A DNA stretch of 15,793 nt, from assembly GCA_020345705.1 (NCBI GenBank), contig CP070766.1, positions 2,179,372 to 2,195,164 of the forward strand, written 5' to 3'. Both the position numbers and the translations under genes were made by a program. Of the stretch, positions 1 through 8,160 are shown piece after piece. Under the pieces are notes generated by a model. It had not been told where the DNA came from. It did not search any database and worked only from the letters and a program-made list of their open reading frames with translations. Source of the stretch: Candidatus Zixiibacteriota bacterium (GTDB lineage: Bacteria; Zixibacteria; MSB-5A5; GN15; PGXB01). Positions within the stretch are counted from its first letter, which is position 1. Each line of letters starts with the position of its first letter.

Positions 1-156
1 GCACGATATCTGAAGGGAATTAGCGTCAGCTTAAGGTTATAAGGGGGGATGGGATATAAAATACATAGAGGCAGAGCGTAGTGTCCCAAAAGATATATTC
101 TGTTAACTTATGCCACCTTTCTACAGCTCCTGCCTGTTTCAGGCCTTTCTCCGGAT

Positions 157-2646
157 TTACTCCACAACCAGATTAAGAAGCCGGTTTGGAATATATATCT
201 TCTTGATTATCTCTTTGCCCTCGGTGTAGCTTCGGATTTTGACGTCGTCGAGGGCGGCCGCAACGACATCATCCTCGGATGAATCGCGGGCGATCTCTAT
301 CTCCGAGCGCAGTCTCCCGTTTACCTGTATGGCAATCTTCACGGCATCAAAATGAACCGCATCGGTATCATATTCCGGCCATTCTGACCTGAAAACCGAT
401 TGTCTCTGCCCGCCCAGGTGCCACATTTCGTCGGCCAGATGCGGTGCCATCGGCGCCATCAGCTGAATAACCTTAAGGATTATATAATCATTTAAAGCAT
501 CGCTTTGAATGCTTTCGGAGTTATACTCATGTTCAAGTTCCATCAGGGCCGATACCGCCGTGTTGAATTGAAGGCGCTCGATATCGTCGGTGACGCGCTT
601 GATAGTCTGATTTAACCTGATGTAGATGTTCTTTTCGAAATCAGTCAAATCACCCAATTTGAAGTAAGACTTTAAGTCCAGCTTTGCGCCTCGGAAATTG
701 GCCGCCAGCGGGAAAAAGCGGTTTTTGATGAACTTCTCGATGCCGACCATGACGTCCTCTGACCAGATGACCTCTTTTTCTGCCGGTGATGTAAAAAACA
801 TCCCCAGCCGAGTCATGTCGATGCCCCGGGTTTTCATCAATTCAGTCGGCGAAACCACGTTCCCCCTGGATTTGGACATCACTTCGCCGTTTTCGCCGCA
901 AACCATGCCCAGATTGAAAAGCTCGGAGGCTGGTTCGTCATCTTTGACCCAGCCGATGTCTTTCAGGAATTTCTGGAAGAACCTGAAATAGATCAGATGT
1001 CCGGTGGCGTGGGTGATTCCCCCGATATACTTGTCAATCGGCATCCATGGGTCGAGTTTATCCTTATCGAAGGGAGCCCTGTCGTTAGTGGGGTCGGCAT
1101 ATCTCAAATAATACCACGACGAGCAGACAAAGGTGTCCATCGTGTCGGGGTCACGCTGAGCCTCTCCCCCGCAACCCGGGCACTTGACGTTCATATACTC
1201 GGGAACGTCGGCCAGCGGCGAGCGGCATTTGGGTATGTAATTCTCCACTTCGGGAAGCAAAACCGGAAGGTCTCTTTCCGGGACCGGGACCTGGCCGCAT
1301 TTGGGGCAATGGATGATGGGAATCGGGGCTCCCCAGTATCGCTGTCGGGATATCAACCAGTCGCGGAGCTTGTAATTGACCTTGCGGCGCCCGATATCTT
1401 TCGATTCAGCGTAGTCGTTTATCTTCTCGACCGCATCGTGTCCGACCAGGCCGTCGAACTGGCCTGAATTGACCATGACACCGTAGTCGGTGTAAGCATC
1501 TTCCATATCCGCCACGTCGAGCGTGGTTTTCTCATCAGGATGAATAACCACCTTAATGGGGATATCGTATTTTTTCGCGAACAGAAAATCGCGGCTGTCG
1601 TGAGCCGGAACGGCCATCACGGCGCCGGTTCCGTATCCGGCCAGGACATAATCGGCCACCCACAATTGAACCTCTTCACCGTTGAAGGGATTAATGGCGT
1701 ACTTCCCGGTGAAAACACCGTCCTTTTCGCCGACCGCGGCGCGCTCTATCTCCGACCGAAGCAAGACTTCTTTCTTGTAGTCTTCGACTTTCTTTCGATG
1801 CTCGTCGTCAAGATTCAGCCGATCGATAATCGGCGATTCCGGGGCAATGGCCATAAAGGTGACGCCGTAAATAGTATCCGGCCGGGTCGTGAAAATCGGG
1901 AGCTTCTCCCCCGTTTCCTTGATGATGAAATCAACCTCCAGGCCAGTTGACCGTCCGATCCACTCTCGCTGCATCGTCTTGACATTTTCCGGCCAGCCGG
2001 GCAAGGTGTCCAGGTCGTCAATCAACCGGTCGGCATAGTCGGTAATCTTGAAGTACCACTGGGTCAGCTCTTTTTTTTCTACCCTGGTGTCGCAGCGCTC
2101 GCATCGGCCGTCAACCACCTGTTCGTTGGCCAGGACAGTTTTGTCTTCCGGGCACCAGTTGACCCAGCCTTTTTTCCGGTAGGCCAGGCCCTTGTTGAAT
2201 AGCTGGACAAATATCCACTGCGTCCATTTATAATAATCGGGGTTGCTGGAGATGACTTCCCGCGACCAGTCGTAAGAAATTCCGGTTTTCTTCAAAGTCT
2301 CCCGGGAAACTTCAATATTTCGGTATGTCCATTCCGCCGGACGAAGTCCGCGCTGAATGGCCGCCCGCTCGGCCGGCAGGCCGAAGGAGTCCCAGCCAAA
2401 CGGATGCAGAACGTCCTTGCCCTTCATCATCTGGTATCGAGCGGTGGCATCGCCAAGGATATAATTGCGAAAATGACCCATGTGGATGTCGCCCGAAGGA
2501 TAGGCAAACATCACCAGCATATAATATTTCTCTTTGGTCGGCTTTTCCGGCGACCGGTGGAGCTGCTGCTCATCCCAGATTTTCTGCCACCTGGATTCGA
2601 TTTCTTTGAAGCTGTACTTTAACACACTGGTCTTCTGGCTTTGCAT
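157..2646 (-). CDS. leuS: Leucyl-tRNA synthetase (bacterial type, divergent core)
   Basis: Class Ia cytosolic enzyme that charges tRNA-Leu with leucine, using ATP. It has 829 residues, normal for bacterial LeuRS. Visible features: HIGH motif HMGH at 55-58; CP1 editing domain at about 230-420 with TTRPDT (253-258) and GTGAVMAVPAHDSRD (339-353), whose Asp is the expected editing residue; zinc-type Cys sets C165/C182/C185 and C447/C450/C489/C492; KMSKS-type loop VMSKS (589-593); C-terminal anticodon-binding and tail domains from about 660, including QVNGRLR (774-780). The editing site looks intact. Some catalytic-core motifs differ from the common bacterial form: GITHATGHLIY at 543-553 instead of GIEHAxLHLLY, and RGIDMTR at 607-613 instead of YGADTxR. 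It starts at an ATG 96 nt after the deacetylase gene, behind its own possible promoter; the ribosome-binding site is weak (GGTGA). No intrinsic terminator is evident after the stop. Confidence 0.97.
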   Translation of the reverse strand: MQSQKTSVLKYSFKEIESRWQKIWDEQQLHRSPEKPTKEKYYMLVMFAYPSGDIHMGHFRNYILGDATARYQMMKGKDVLHPFGWDSFGLPAERAAIQRGLRPAEWTYRNIEVSRETLKKTGISYDWSREVISSNPDYYKWTQWIFVQLFNKGLAYRKKGWVNWCPEDKTVLANEQVVDGRCERCDTRVEKKELTQWYFKITDYADRLIDDLDTLPGWPENVKTMQREWIGRSTGLEVDFIIKETGEKLPIFTTRPDTIYGVTFMAIAPESPIIDRLNLDDEHRKKVEDYKKEVLLRSEIERAAVGEKDGVFTGKYAINPFNGEEVQLWVADYVLAGYGTGAVMAVPAHDSRDFLFAKKYDIPIKVVIHPDEKTTLDVADMEDAYTDYGVMVNSGQFDGLVGHDAVEKINDYAESKDIGRRKVNYKLRDWLISRQRYWGAPIPIIHCPKCGQVPVPERDLPVLLPEVENYIPKCRSPLADVPEYMNVKCPGCGGEAQRDPDTMDTFVCSSWYYLRYADPTNDRAPFDKDKLDPWMPIDKYIGGITHATGHLIYFRFFQKFLKDIGWVKDDEPASELFNLGMVCGENGEVMSKSRGNVVSPTELMKTRGIDMTRLGMFFTSPAEKEVIWSEDVMVGIEKFIKNRFFPLAANFRGAKLDLKSYFKLGDLTDFEKNIYIRLNQTIKRVTDDIERLQFNTAVSALMELEHEYNSESIQSDALNDYIILKVIQLMAPMAPHLADEMWHLGGQRQSVFRSEWPEYDTDAVHFDAVKIAIQVNGRLRSEIEIARDSSEDDVVAAALDDVKIRSYTEGKEIIKKIYIPNRLLNLVVE

Positions 2647-2664
2647 AACGTCACCGCTCTATTT

Positions 2665-2723
2665 GAAAATCCCAATCAAAAAGTCGAATCTATATAAATA
2701 CGCCATATATATCAAGGATTTTC
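2665..2723. repeat. 8-bp inverted repeat flanking the leuS promoter region
   Basis: GAAAATCC at 2665-2672 and its exact reverse complement GGATTTTC at 2716-2723 are separated by 43 nt. They bracket the candidate -35 and -10 boxes of leuS. The arms could be an operator pair or chance in AT-rich DNA. The spacing is too long for a terminator hairpin and no T-run follows. Confidence 0.3.
2687..2715 (-). promoter_or_regulatory. Possible sigma70-type promoter for leuS
   Basis: In the AT-rich gap upstream of leuS, read on the minus strand, a TTGATA -35 box (2710-2715) lies 17 nt from a TAGATT -10 box (2687-2692, four of six consensus bases). An overlapping TATAGA at 2689-2694 would give a 15-nt spacer. 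Transcription would begin near 2680 and leave a leader of about 34 nt, too short for a T-box riboswitch. The AT-rich background makes chance matches easy, so this is only suggestive. Confidence 0.4.
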
Positions 2724-2742
2724 GGTTTCTCATCCCAATATA

Positions 2743-3516
2743 TTAGCCGGAGATGTCGGCCTGGGCTTTTCTGAGTTTGTTGAAAAGTATCGTTCCGCGG
2801 GCGTATGAGTTGATCACGGCCCCTTTGAGTTTCTCCAGCCGGCCGAGGGTTCCGCCTTCGACTTTCTTCAGAACGGAATAGGTGTTATCGGTTGAATAGA
2901 CAGCGAAACGGGCCGTCGTGAATTGATGCCGGCTCTTTTTGAAAGAGGAAAGCGAAAATCCCCGATCATACCCGGTCTCCAGCGCCAGGCATTCCACGGT
3001 GCCATTGAACCGGCCAAACGGATAACTGAGGAACCTGACCCGTCTGCCGATCATATCCTCCAGCCCCTTTTTTGATCTCTCCAGTTCGATTTTCACCAGC
3101 CTTTCGGGTGCGCCGGACAAGTCAATATGCCAGCAACCATGGGACCCAATCTCGAATCCGCAATTTGCGGCTTCGATGATTTGCTCGCGGTTCATGTGAC
3201 TGACAGCCCTCAGGAAGTAGGTGTAATCCCATCCGGCCGTTCTTCCGACAAAATCGAAAGGAACAAAGACGGTGGCGGTCATTTCCAGCTCTGCCAGCAG
3301 CGGCAGGGCGAAGCGATAAAACGATTCAAAGCCGTCATCGAAACTCAGGCCCACCAGTGTCTTTTCGTCAGGCCGACTGATATAGTTGTCAAGCGAGACC
3401 GGACGGTATCCCGAGGCCTTGAGATTGCTCAGCAGCCTTTTAAGCCGTGCCGGATGATAGTTATTGAGACCGAAGTGAAATCTTGTGTCCGTATCATGAA
3501 AGGCCAGGATAGCCAT
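2743..3516 (-). CDS. Polysaccharide-deacetylase-fold (CE4/NodB-like) protein
   Basis: A 257-residue protein with a NodB-homology (carbohydrate esterase 4) domain. Members of this family remove N- or O-acetyl groups from polysaccharides such as peptidoglycan or poly-GlcNAc, using a metal held by one Asp and two His. Visible: motif 1 LSFDDGF at 57-63 (D60, D61); motif 2 SHGCWH at 125-130 giving H126 and H130; a motif-3-like FLSYPFGRFN at 162-171. I see no clear C-terminal LxH motif (motif 5, which holds the catalytic His in classical members). There is no signal peptide or membrane segment, so it is probably cytosolic, or its substrate is a lipid-linked or soluble sugar. It starts at an ATG 12 nt after the M16 peptidase stop, so it is probably co-transcribed with it. 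The substrate cannot be told from sequence. Confidence 0.85.
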   Translation of the reverse strand: MAILAFHDTDTRFHFGLNNYHPARLKRLLSNLKASGYRPVSLDNYISRPDEKTLVGLSFDDGFESFYRFALPLLAELEMTATVFVPFDFVGRTAGWDYTYFLRAVSHMNREQIIEAANCGFEIGSHGCWHIDLSGAPERLVKIELERSKKGLEDMIGRRVRFLSYPFGRFNGTVECLALETGYDRGFSLSSFKKSRHQFTTARFAVYSTDNTYSVLKKVEGGTLGRLEKLKGAVINSYARGTILFNKLRKAQADISG

Positions 3517-3528
3517 TGTAGATTCTGC

Positions 3529-4818
3529 TCATGATTTGAGAAGCGACCAGTCGAGCTTGCTGAGATCCTTTTTGAATGCCGATCCGAGCGCCGTCACGGT
3601 CAGATTCTCGGCGTTAAAAACCTGTCGCGCGATTTCTATCACATCGTCAGCCGTTACGGCATCAATTCTGGCGATTGCCTCTTTCACAGAGAGATATTGA
3701 CCGGTCATAATTTCATGACGGCCGATTCGATTCATCCTGCTGGAGACTGACTCAAGAGCGAGGAGCAGATTGCCCTTAAGCTGATCTTTAATCCGGTCCA
3801 GTTTGGAGTTTGGGAGCCTGAATTTCTTGACTTTCGAGTATTCCTTCAGGATCGTATCAATCGCATCATGAAAGTGTTTCCTGTCCGTTGCCAGGTACGT
3901 TCCAAAGACACCGCAATCGCTATAAGTGTCGGAAAACGTGTAAACGGTGTAGGCCATGGCCTTTTCCTCGCGAATCTTCTGGAATAAGACGGAGGACATC
4001 CCTCCCCCCAAGTAATAGTGAAGCACCAGGAGAGAATACTTCAGCGGATCAGCAAAACTGATACCGGGGAAACCAAGACAGATGTGAGTCTGGCGGGAGC
4101 CATTCCGGAAAAGCTCGGCTGAGAAGCCGGTGGGATTTTTGATCCGGTTGGCTCTTGATTCGACGCCTTGGGAGGGAAAATCGAATTTTTCTTTGACCAG
4201 TTCGACCAGTTTTCGATGGAAGACATTACCGGCCGCGGCAACCACGATTCGGTCGGCGCAATAGTGCTTTCTCATGTGCGCGCGCAGCCTTCGCCGGTCA
4301 AAGGAGCGGACGTTTTTCTCAGTGCCCATGATTGGCTGGCCAAGCGGTTGGCCTCTCCAGAAGCTGTCCGAGAACAACTCATGTATGCGATCGGATGGAG
4401 TCTCATTGACTTCGCGAATTTCCTCGATAACGACCCCCTTTTCCAGCTTGATATTGGCCGTGCTGATGGTGGAATTCATGAGAATATCGGAAAGCACGTC
4501 CACGGCCTGCTCAAGGTGCTCGTCCAGCACAAGGGCATGGAAACAGGTCTGCTCCCGGGAAGTGAAAGCATTCAGCGACCCACCCAATGACTCAAGTGCC
4601 GCCGCGATTTTTTGCGGTGATCGTGTTCGCGTCCCCTTGAAGAGCATGTGCTCTATGAAATGGGATATCCCGTTTTCCTCTTTAATCTCGTCGCGGGACC
4701 CGACGTCAATCCAGATCCCGATTGCGACCGACCGTGCAAAAGGTATCTTCTCGGTGACAACACGAAGCCCGCTGGCGAGCTTCGTGCCGTTGAACTTGAC
4801 ATCTCGCTTTGGTGCCAT
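3529..4818 (-). CDS. M16 family zinc peptidase (MlpA/MPP-beta-like)
   Basis: A 429-residue metallopeptidase of the pitrilysin/mitochondrial-processing-peptidase family (M16B size class). The inverted zinc motif HFIEH is at 53-57 (H53, catalytic E56, H57). A distal Glu ligand candidate, E133 in VVIEEIREVNE, sits 76 residues after H57, the expected spacing. The C-terminal half carries GGGMSSVLFQ (271-280) and the R/Y substrate pair R283 and Y290 in REEKAMAY, seven residues apart as in insulin-degrading enzyme. Because one chain holds both the HxxEH and R/Y halves, a self-sufficient homodimeric peptidase is likely rather than half of a two-gene pair. No signal peptide is seen. It begins 21 nt after pnp with only a weak ribosome-binding site. 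Many bacteria carry an M16 gene just downstream of pnp (mlpA in Bacillus subtilis). The physiological substrate is unknown. Confidence 0.93.
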   Translation of the reverse strand: MAPKRDVKFNGTKLASGLRVVTEKIPFARSVAIGIWIDVGSRDEIKEENGISHFIEHMLFKGTRTRSPQKIAAALESLGGSLNAFTSREQTCFHALVLDEHLEQAVDVLSDILMNSTISTANIKLEKGVVIEEIREVNETPSDRIHELFSDSFWRGQPLGQPIMGTEKNVRSFDRRRLRAHMRKHYCADRIVVAAAGNVFHRKLVELVKEKFDFPSQGVESRANRIKNPTGFSAELFRNGSRQTHICLGFPGISFADPLKYSLLVLHYYLGGGMSSVLFQKIREEKAMAYTVYTFSDTYSDCGVFGTYLATDRKHFHDAIDTILKEYSKVKKFRLPNSKLDRIKDQLKGNLLLALESVSSRMNRIGRHEIMTGQYLSVKEAIARIDAVTADDVIEIARQVFNAENLTVTALGSAFKKDLSKLDWSLLKS

Positions 4819-4839
4819 GTCTGTCGCAGATCGACCGGG

Positions 4840-6933
4840 TCAGGATCTGGCTCCACTCCTTTTCAGCAGAACCTTGCGGGAAAGCCTGATCTTGCCCTCA
4901 GGATCGATGGCAATGACCTTGACTTCCACCCTGTCGCCGAGTTTCATGAAATCTTCCACCCTGGTGACATGACTGTGATCGATTTCGGAGATGTGCAGCA
5001 GACCGTCGGTGCCGGGGAGGATTTCCAGAAAGGCTCCGAAGTTGGTAATGCGGCGTACGGTCCCCTGATAGACCTTGCCGATTTCAGGTTCCTCGACAAT
5101 CGCACTAACCATCTCTGCTGCCTTTTCCCCGGCTGCGGCATCGACTGAGGCGATTAGCACTGTTCCGTCGTCATCAATGTCGATCTTGGCGCCGGTGGCC
5201 TCGACAATGGCGCGTATGGTTTTGCCGCCGGGACCAATGACGTCACCGATTCTGTCGATCTTGATTTTGAGGGTGATAATCCTCGGCGCATATTCCGACA
5301 GCTTTTCCCGGCTCTGGGAAATCACCGCGTTCATCTTGTCAAGGATATGCAAGCGGCCGGTTCTGGCGCTTTCCAGCGCCTGCTTCATGATTTCAAGATC
5401 AATGCCGGTGATTTTAATATCCATCTGAAAGGCGGTGATGCCCTGAGCGGTGCCGGTGACTTTAAAGTCCATGTCGCCGAAGTGGTCTTCATCGCCCAGG
5501 ATATCGCTTAGGATGACAACCTTTTCACCCTCTTTGATAAGTCCCATGGCAACACCGGCGACGGCCGCTTTTGTCGGGACACCGCCGTCCATCAAGGCCA
5601 GCGAACCTCCGCAGACGGACGCCATCGACGATGACCCGTTCGACTCCAGAATGTCTGAGACGATTCTGATAGTATAAGGGAACCGTCCTTCGACTGGAAC
5701 CACCGGTTGGAGGGCCCTCTCGGCCAGAGCACCGTGACCGACCTCGCGGCGGCTGACTCCCCGGATGGGGCGCACTTCACCGGTCGAAAACGACGGGAAA
5801 TTATAATGAAGCATGTAGCTCTTTGTCGATTCCCCTTCGAGGTCATCTATTCTCTGCTCGTCGATTTTGGTGCCCAGCGTCAGCGTCACCAGCGCCTGGG
5901 TCTGACCGCGAGTGAAAAGAGCCGAGCCGTGCGTTCGGGGCAGCACCCCGACCTCACATGTAATCTGCCTTATCTCATCAGGCCCTCTGCCGTCGATACG
6001 TTTATTCTCTTCGACAATCATCCGCCTCATCAGGGCCGCGTCGACGTCATGAATTAGTCCGCCAATGGCAGCTTCGGACTCGGGGAACTCCTCGGCGAGA
6101 GCCTGCTGTACCTCTTCCTCAAGCGCTTTCTTCCTGTTTCGCCGCTCGTCCTTGTCGGCGATACGATTGTATTCATCGAGCCGGCTTTCGGTCATCTCCG
6201 TGACTTTTGTCTTGAGATTCTCATCGACCGTCACCGGGATGAAATCAAACTTCGGCTTCCCTGCGAGCCCTTTAAGTTCCTCGATCTTCTCGACAATCAT
6301 CTTGATGTGCTCGTGGCCGAAAGCCAGAGCCGCCAGCATATCAGCTTCAGGAATCTCTTTGCCGCCGCCTTCAACCATGGTGATCGATTCGGCGGAACCG
6401 GCGACGACCAGATTGATGTCGGACTCATCGAGCTCACTGAAAGTCGGATTGATAATGAATCGGCCGTCCACACGGCCGACCCTGACACCGGCCAGGGTAG
6501 TCGTAAAGGGAATGTCGGAGACGGCCAGGGCGGCCGATGTCCCGGTCAGCCCAAGGATGTCCGCGTCGTTCTGGAGATCGGACGAGAGGACAACGTTATG
6601 GCACTGGACTTCGTGGAGAAATCCCTCCGGAAACAGCGGACGAATCGGCCGGTCGACGACGCGCATCGAGAGGATCTCCTTCTCGCTGGGTCGGCCCTCA
6701 CGCTTGAAGAAGCCGCCGGGAATCTTGCCCGCGGCATATGTCTTTTCTCTGTAATCAATGGTTAGCGGGAAAAAGTCCTTGCCCTCGATAGGCTTGTCAC
6801 TGCAACAGACGGCAGACAGGACAACGGTGTCACCCAGCCGGATGACGACAGCGCCGTTTGCCTGCAGAGCAACCTTGCCTGTTTCGAGGCTAAGTGTTTT
6901 TCCGCCGATTTCTAATTCAACATGTGTAGACAT
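4840..6933 (-). CDS. pnp: Polyribonucleotide nucleotidyltransferase (PNPase)
   Basis: A phosphorolytic 3'-5' exoribonuclease (and RNA tailing enzyme) of the RNA degradosome, acting as a trimer in the cytosol. Its 697 residues are normal for the family. Domains in order: first RNase PH fold (about 10-145) with the RNA-binding FFKREGRPSE at 75-84; helical linker (about 240-310); second, catalytic RNase PH fold (about 315-545) with the phosphate-binding SNGSSSM at 431-437 and acidic metal residues D481 and D487 in ILGDEDHFGDMDF; KH domain (about 553-612) with GxxG loop IGPGGKTI; C-terminal S1 domain (about 618-688). It starts at an ATG with a good AGGAG (6940-6944) 6 nt upstream. Only 14 nt separate it from rpsO, so there is no room for the RNase III stem-loop leader that autoregulates pnp in E. 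coli. Confidence 0.98.
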   Translation of the reverse strand: MSTHVELEIGGKTLSLETGKVALQANGAVVIRLGDTVVLSAVCCSDKPIEGKDFFPLTIDYREKTYAAGKIPGGFFKREGRPSEKEILSMRVVDRPIRPLFPEGFLHEVQCHNVVLSSDLQNDADILGLTGTSAALAVSDIPFTTTLAGVRVGRVDGRFIINPTFSELDESDINLVVAGSAESITMVEGGGKEIPEADMLAALAFGHEHIKMIVEKIEELKGLAGKPKFDFIPVTVDENLKTKVTEMTESRLDEYNRIADKDERRNRKKALEEEVQQALAEEFPESEAAIGGLIHDVDAALMRRMIVEENKRIDGRGPDEIRQITCEVGVLPRTHGSALFTRGQTQALVTLTLGTKIDEQRIDDLEGESTKSYMLHYNFPSFSTGEVRPIRGVSRREVGHGALAERALQPVVPVEGRFPYTIRIVSDILESNGSSSMASVCGGSLALMDGGVPTKAAVAGVAMGLIKEGEKVVILSDILGDEDHFGDMDFKVTGTAQGITAFQMDIKITGIDLEIMKQALESARTGRLHILDKMNAVISQSREKLSEYAPRIITLKIKIDRIGDVIGPGGKTIRAIVEATGAKIDIDDDGTVLIASVDAAAGEKAAEMVSAIVEEPEIGKVYQGTVRRITNFGAFLEILPGTDGLLHISEIDHSHVTRVEDFMKLGDRVEVKVIAIDPEGKIRLSRKVLLKRSGARS

Positions 6934-6947
6934 TTCTTTCTCCTGAG

Positions 6948-7217
6948 TTATCGTCTGATATTGAGTCTACCGATCAAATGACGATAACTCTCGATATCAC
7001 GATCCTTTAGGTAATCAAGCAGCCTTCTCCGCTGACCGACCTTCTTGAGCAGGCCGCGCCGGCTGTGGTAGTCTTTGCGATGGGCCTTCAGGTGCTCCGT
7101 CAGGGCATTGATGTCATCCGTGAGGATTGCCACCTGTACCTCGGGCGAGCCTGTATCCTTGTCATGTAGCCGGTACCGCTCGATGATTTCTAGTTTCTGT
7201 TCTTTGCTTATGGCCAT
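6948..7217 (-). CDS. rpsO: Small ribosomal subunit protein uS15
   Basis: Ribosomal protein S15 binds 16S rRNA helices 20-22 early in 30S assembly and contributes to bridge B4 with the large subunit. The 89-residue product starts MAISKEQK and carries the family core [11 protein letters not shown], the [19 protein letters not shown] stretch and the C-terminal RR, with the standard length. An in-frame GTG nine bases upstream (7224-7226) would add three residues but overlaps the Shine-Dalgarno sequence. The ATG at 7215-7217 sits 8 nt after GAGGAG and gives the family N-terminus, so I chose it. The gene lies between ribF and pnp, the usual ribF-rpsO-pnp order. S15 often represses its own translation through its leader; here the leader would lie in the ribF 3' end, and I see no clear structure. 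Confidence 0.98.
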   Translation of the reverse strand: MAISKEQKLEIIERYRLHDKDTGSPEVQVAILTDDINALTEHLKAHRKDYHSRRGLLKKVGQRRRLLDYLKDRDIESYRHLIGRLNIRR

Positions 7218-7225
7218 TAAAACCA

Positions 7226-7231
7226 CTCCTC
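7226..7231 (-). promoter_or_regulatory. Ribosome-binding site of rpsO that decides its start
   Basis: GAGGAG read on the minus strand, 8 nt before the rpsO ATG. Its first base is the last base of the ribF TAG stop (7231-7233), so ribosomes finishing ribF reach the rpsO start region directly. It also overlaps the upstream in-frame GTG, which rules that GTG out as a start. Confidence 0.8.
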
Positions 7232-8160
7232 TATTTTTTCAACATTAACACTCTTTTCTTGTCATGTTTTAACTGCTCAACCAACTGTGAAGTTTCTTTG
7301 TATTTTTTGTTTTCGCGGATAAAGACCTCGGGATAGCAAAACAGCTCTTCACCATAAATATCTCTATCGAAATCGAAGATATTGACCTCAACCGACTTAT
7401 CGCCTTCCGGATTGAAATTGTTGTGGCCGATAAAGAGCATGCCGTCACGTCGCTGCGAGCCGAATTCAACGTGGCAGGAGTAAACACCGTCTCTGGGTAA
7501 CAGTTTTCTGCGGCTGTATTCGATATTGGCCGTCGGGAAACCGATTTTCTTGCCGAGCATGATACCCTTAACGACCTTTCCGCTCAAGGGATATGGGTGT
7601 CCCAGCAAATCGAGGGCCTGCGACAGCTTGTGCTCGACAAGCAGACGCCTGACTCTGGTCGAAGAGATCGGTCGTCCGTCAACGATGACGGGATCGACTA
7701 TTTCCAGTTCAAAATTGTGCTTGCGGCTGAGGCCCATAAGGTCATTAATGGTGCCGGAACGATCTTTGCCGAAAGCGTGGTCATATCCCACAATTAACCG
7801 GCCGAGATTGATCTTTTCCACCAGATACTTCTCCGCAAATTGTTCGGCCGTCAGGTTCATCAGGTTTTTATCGAACTTCAATATCAGTAAAGTTCCGTCA
7901 AAGAATTGCGAGAACAGCCTGATCTTTTCGTTGAGGCAGGTCAGAAGCAGGGGGGGCGAGTCCGGCGTCACAAGAACCCTCGGATGCGGTTCAAAGGTTA
8001 TCGCCACCGGCTGCATGTTCCCGGTCAGTGCCTCCGCGGCGACCCTCTTCAGTATCGCCTGATGCCCCAGGTGCACGCCGTCGAAAGTGCCGATGGTGGC
8101 CACCACCGGGTCTTTGCGATTGCAGAAGTTTTTAATTCCTCTGACGATTTCCAGGCTCAA
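7231..8160 (-). CDS. ribF: Bifunctional riboflavin kinase / FAD synthetase
   Basis: Converts riboflavin to FMN (C-terminal kinase) and FMN to FAD (N-terminal adenylyltransferase). It has 309 residues, the standard two-domain length. FMN adenylyltransferase domain (about 1-185): [10 protein letters not shown] at 24-33 with the HxGH nucleotide motif (H30, H33), FEPHP at 56-60, and ISSTRVR at 165-171. Riboflavin kinase domain (about 188-309): [11 protein letters not shown] at 203-213 with the PTAN motif, and [14 protein letters not shown], which carries the likely catalytic Glu. The start is a TTG at 8158-8160 whose last bases overlap the truB stop (TTGA, a 4-nt overlap), with AAGGGTG a few bases upstream, so translational coupling to truB is likely. 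The last codons are very A-rich (lysines). Confidence 0.96.
   Translation of the reverse strand: MSLEIVRGIKNFCNRKDPVVATIGTFDGVHLGHQAILKRVAAEALTGNMQPVAITFEPHPRVLVTPDSPPLLLTCLNEKIRLFSQFFDGTLLILKFDKNLMNLTAEQFAEKYLVEKINLGRLIVGYDHAFGKDRSGTINDLMGLSRKHNFELEIVDPVIVDGRPISSTRVRRLLVEHKLSQALDLLGHPYPLSGKVVKGIMLGKKIGFPTANIEYSRRKLLPRDGVYSCHVEFGSQRRDGMLFIGHNNFNPEGDKSVEVNIFDFDRDIYGEELFCYPEVFIRENKKYKETSQLVEQLKHDKKRVLMLKK

Noticed and set aside
132..144. Short hairpin GCCTG-TTT-CAGGC just downstream of leuS, considered as a terminator.
   Set aside because: The stem is only 5 bp, and in the leuS direction it is followed by a purine-rich stretch with no U-tract. On the plus strand the following CTTTCT is too weak, and no plus-strand gene is visible to need it.
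1..156. Short plus-strand frame at ATG 49-51 after a G-rich stretch, or a gene fragment at the left edge.
   Set aside because: The frame ends within about a dozen codons, and no tRNA fold, gene fragment or repeat is recognisable in these 156 nt.
2647..2742. Possible T-box or other riboswitch in front of leuS.
   Set aside because: The gap is only 96 nt and the candidate leader about 34 nt, far too short for a T-box specifier and antiterminator. No T-box core sequence is visible.
4274..6754. Several plus-strand open frames of 100-230 codons across the M16 and pnp genes.
   Set aside because: All lie fully inside well-supported minus-strand genes, have Ser/Pro/Arg-rich composition typical of antisense shadows, and lack recognisable domains.
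6934..6947. RNase III-type stem-loop leader of pnp.
   Set aside because: Only 14 nt separate rpsO and pnp, occupied by the Shine-Dalgarno and spacer; no hairpin fits.
7218..7226. Longer rpsO starting at GTG 7224-7226 (MVLMAIS).
   Set aside because: The GTG overlaps the GAGGAG Shine-Dalgarno, and S15 proteins begin at the MAIS position; the downstream ATG has ideal spacing.
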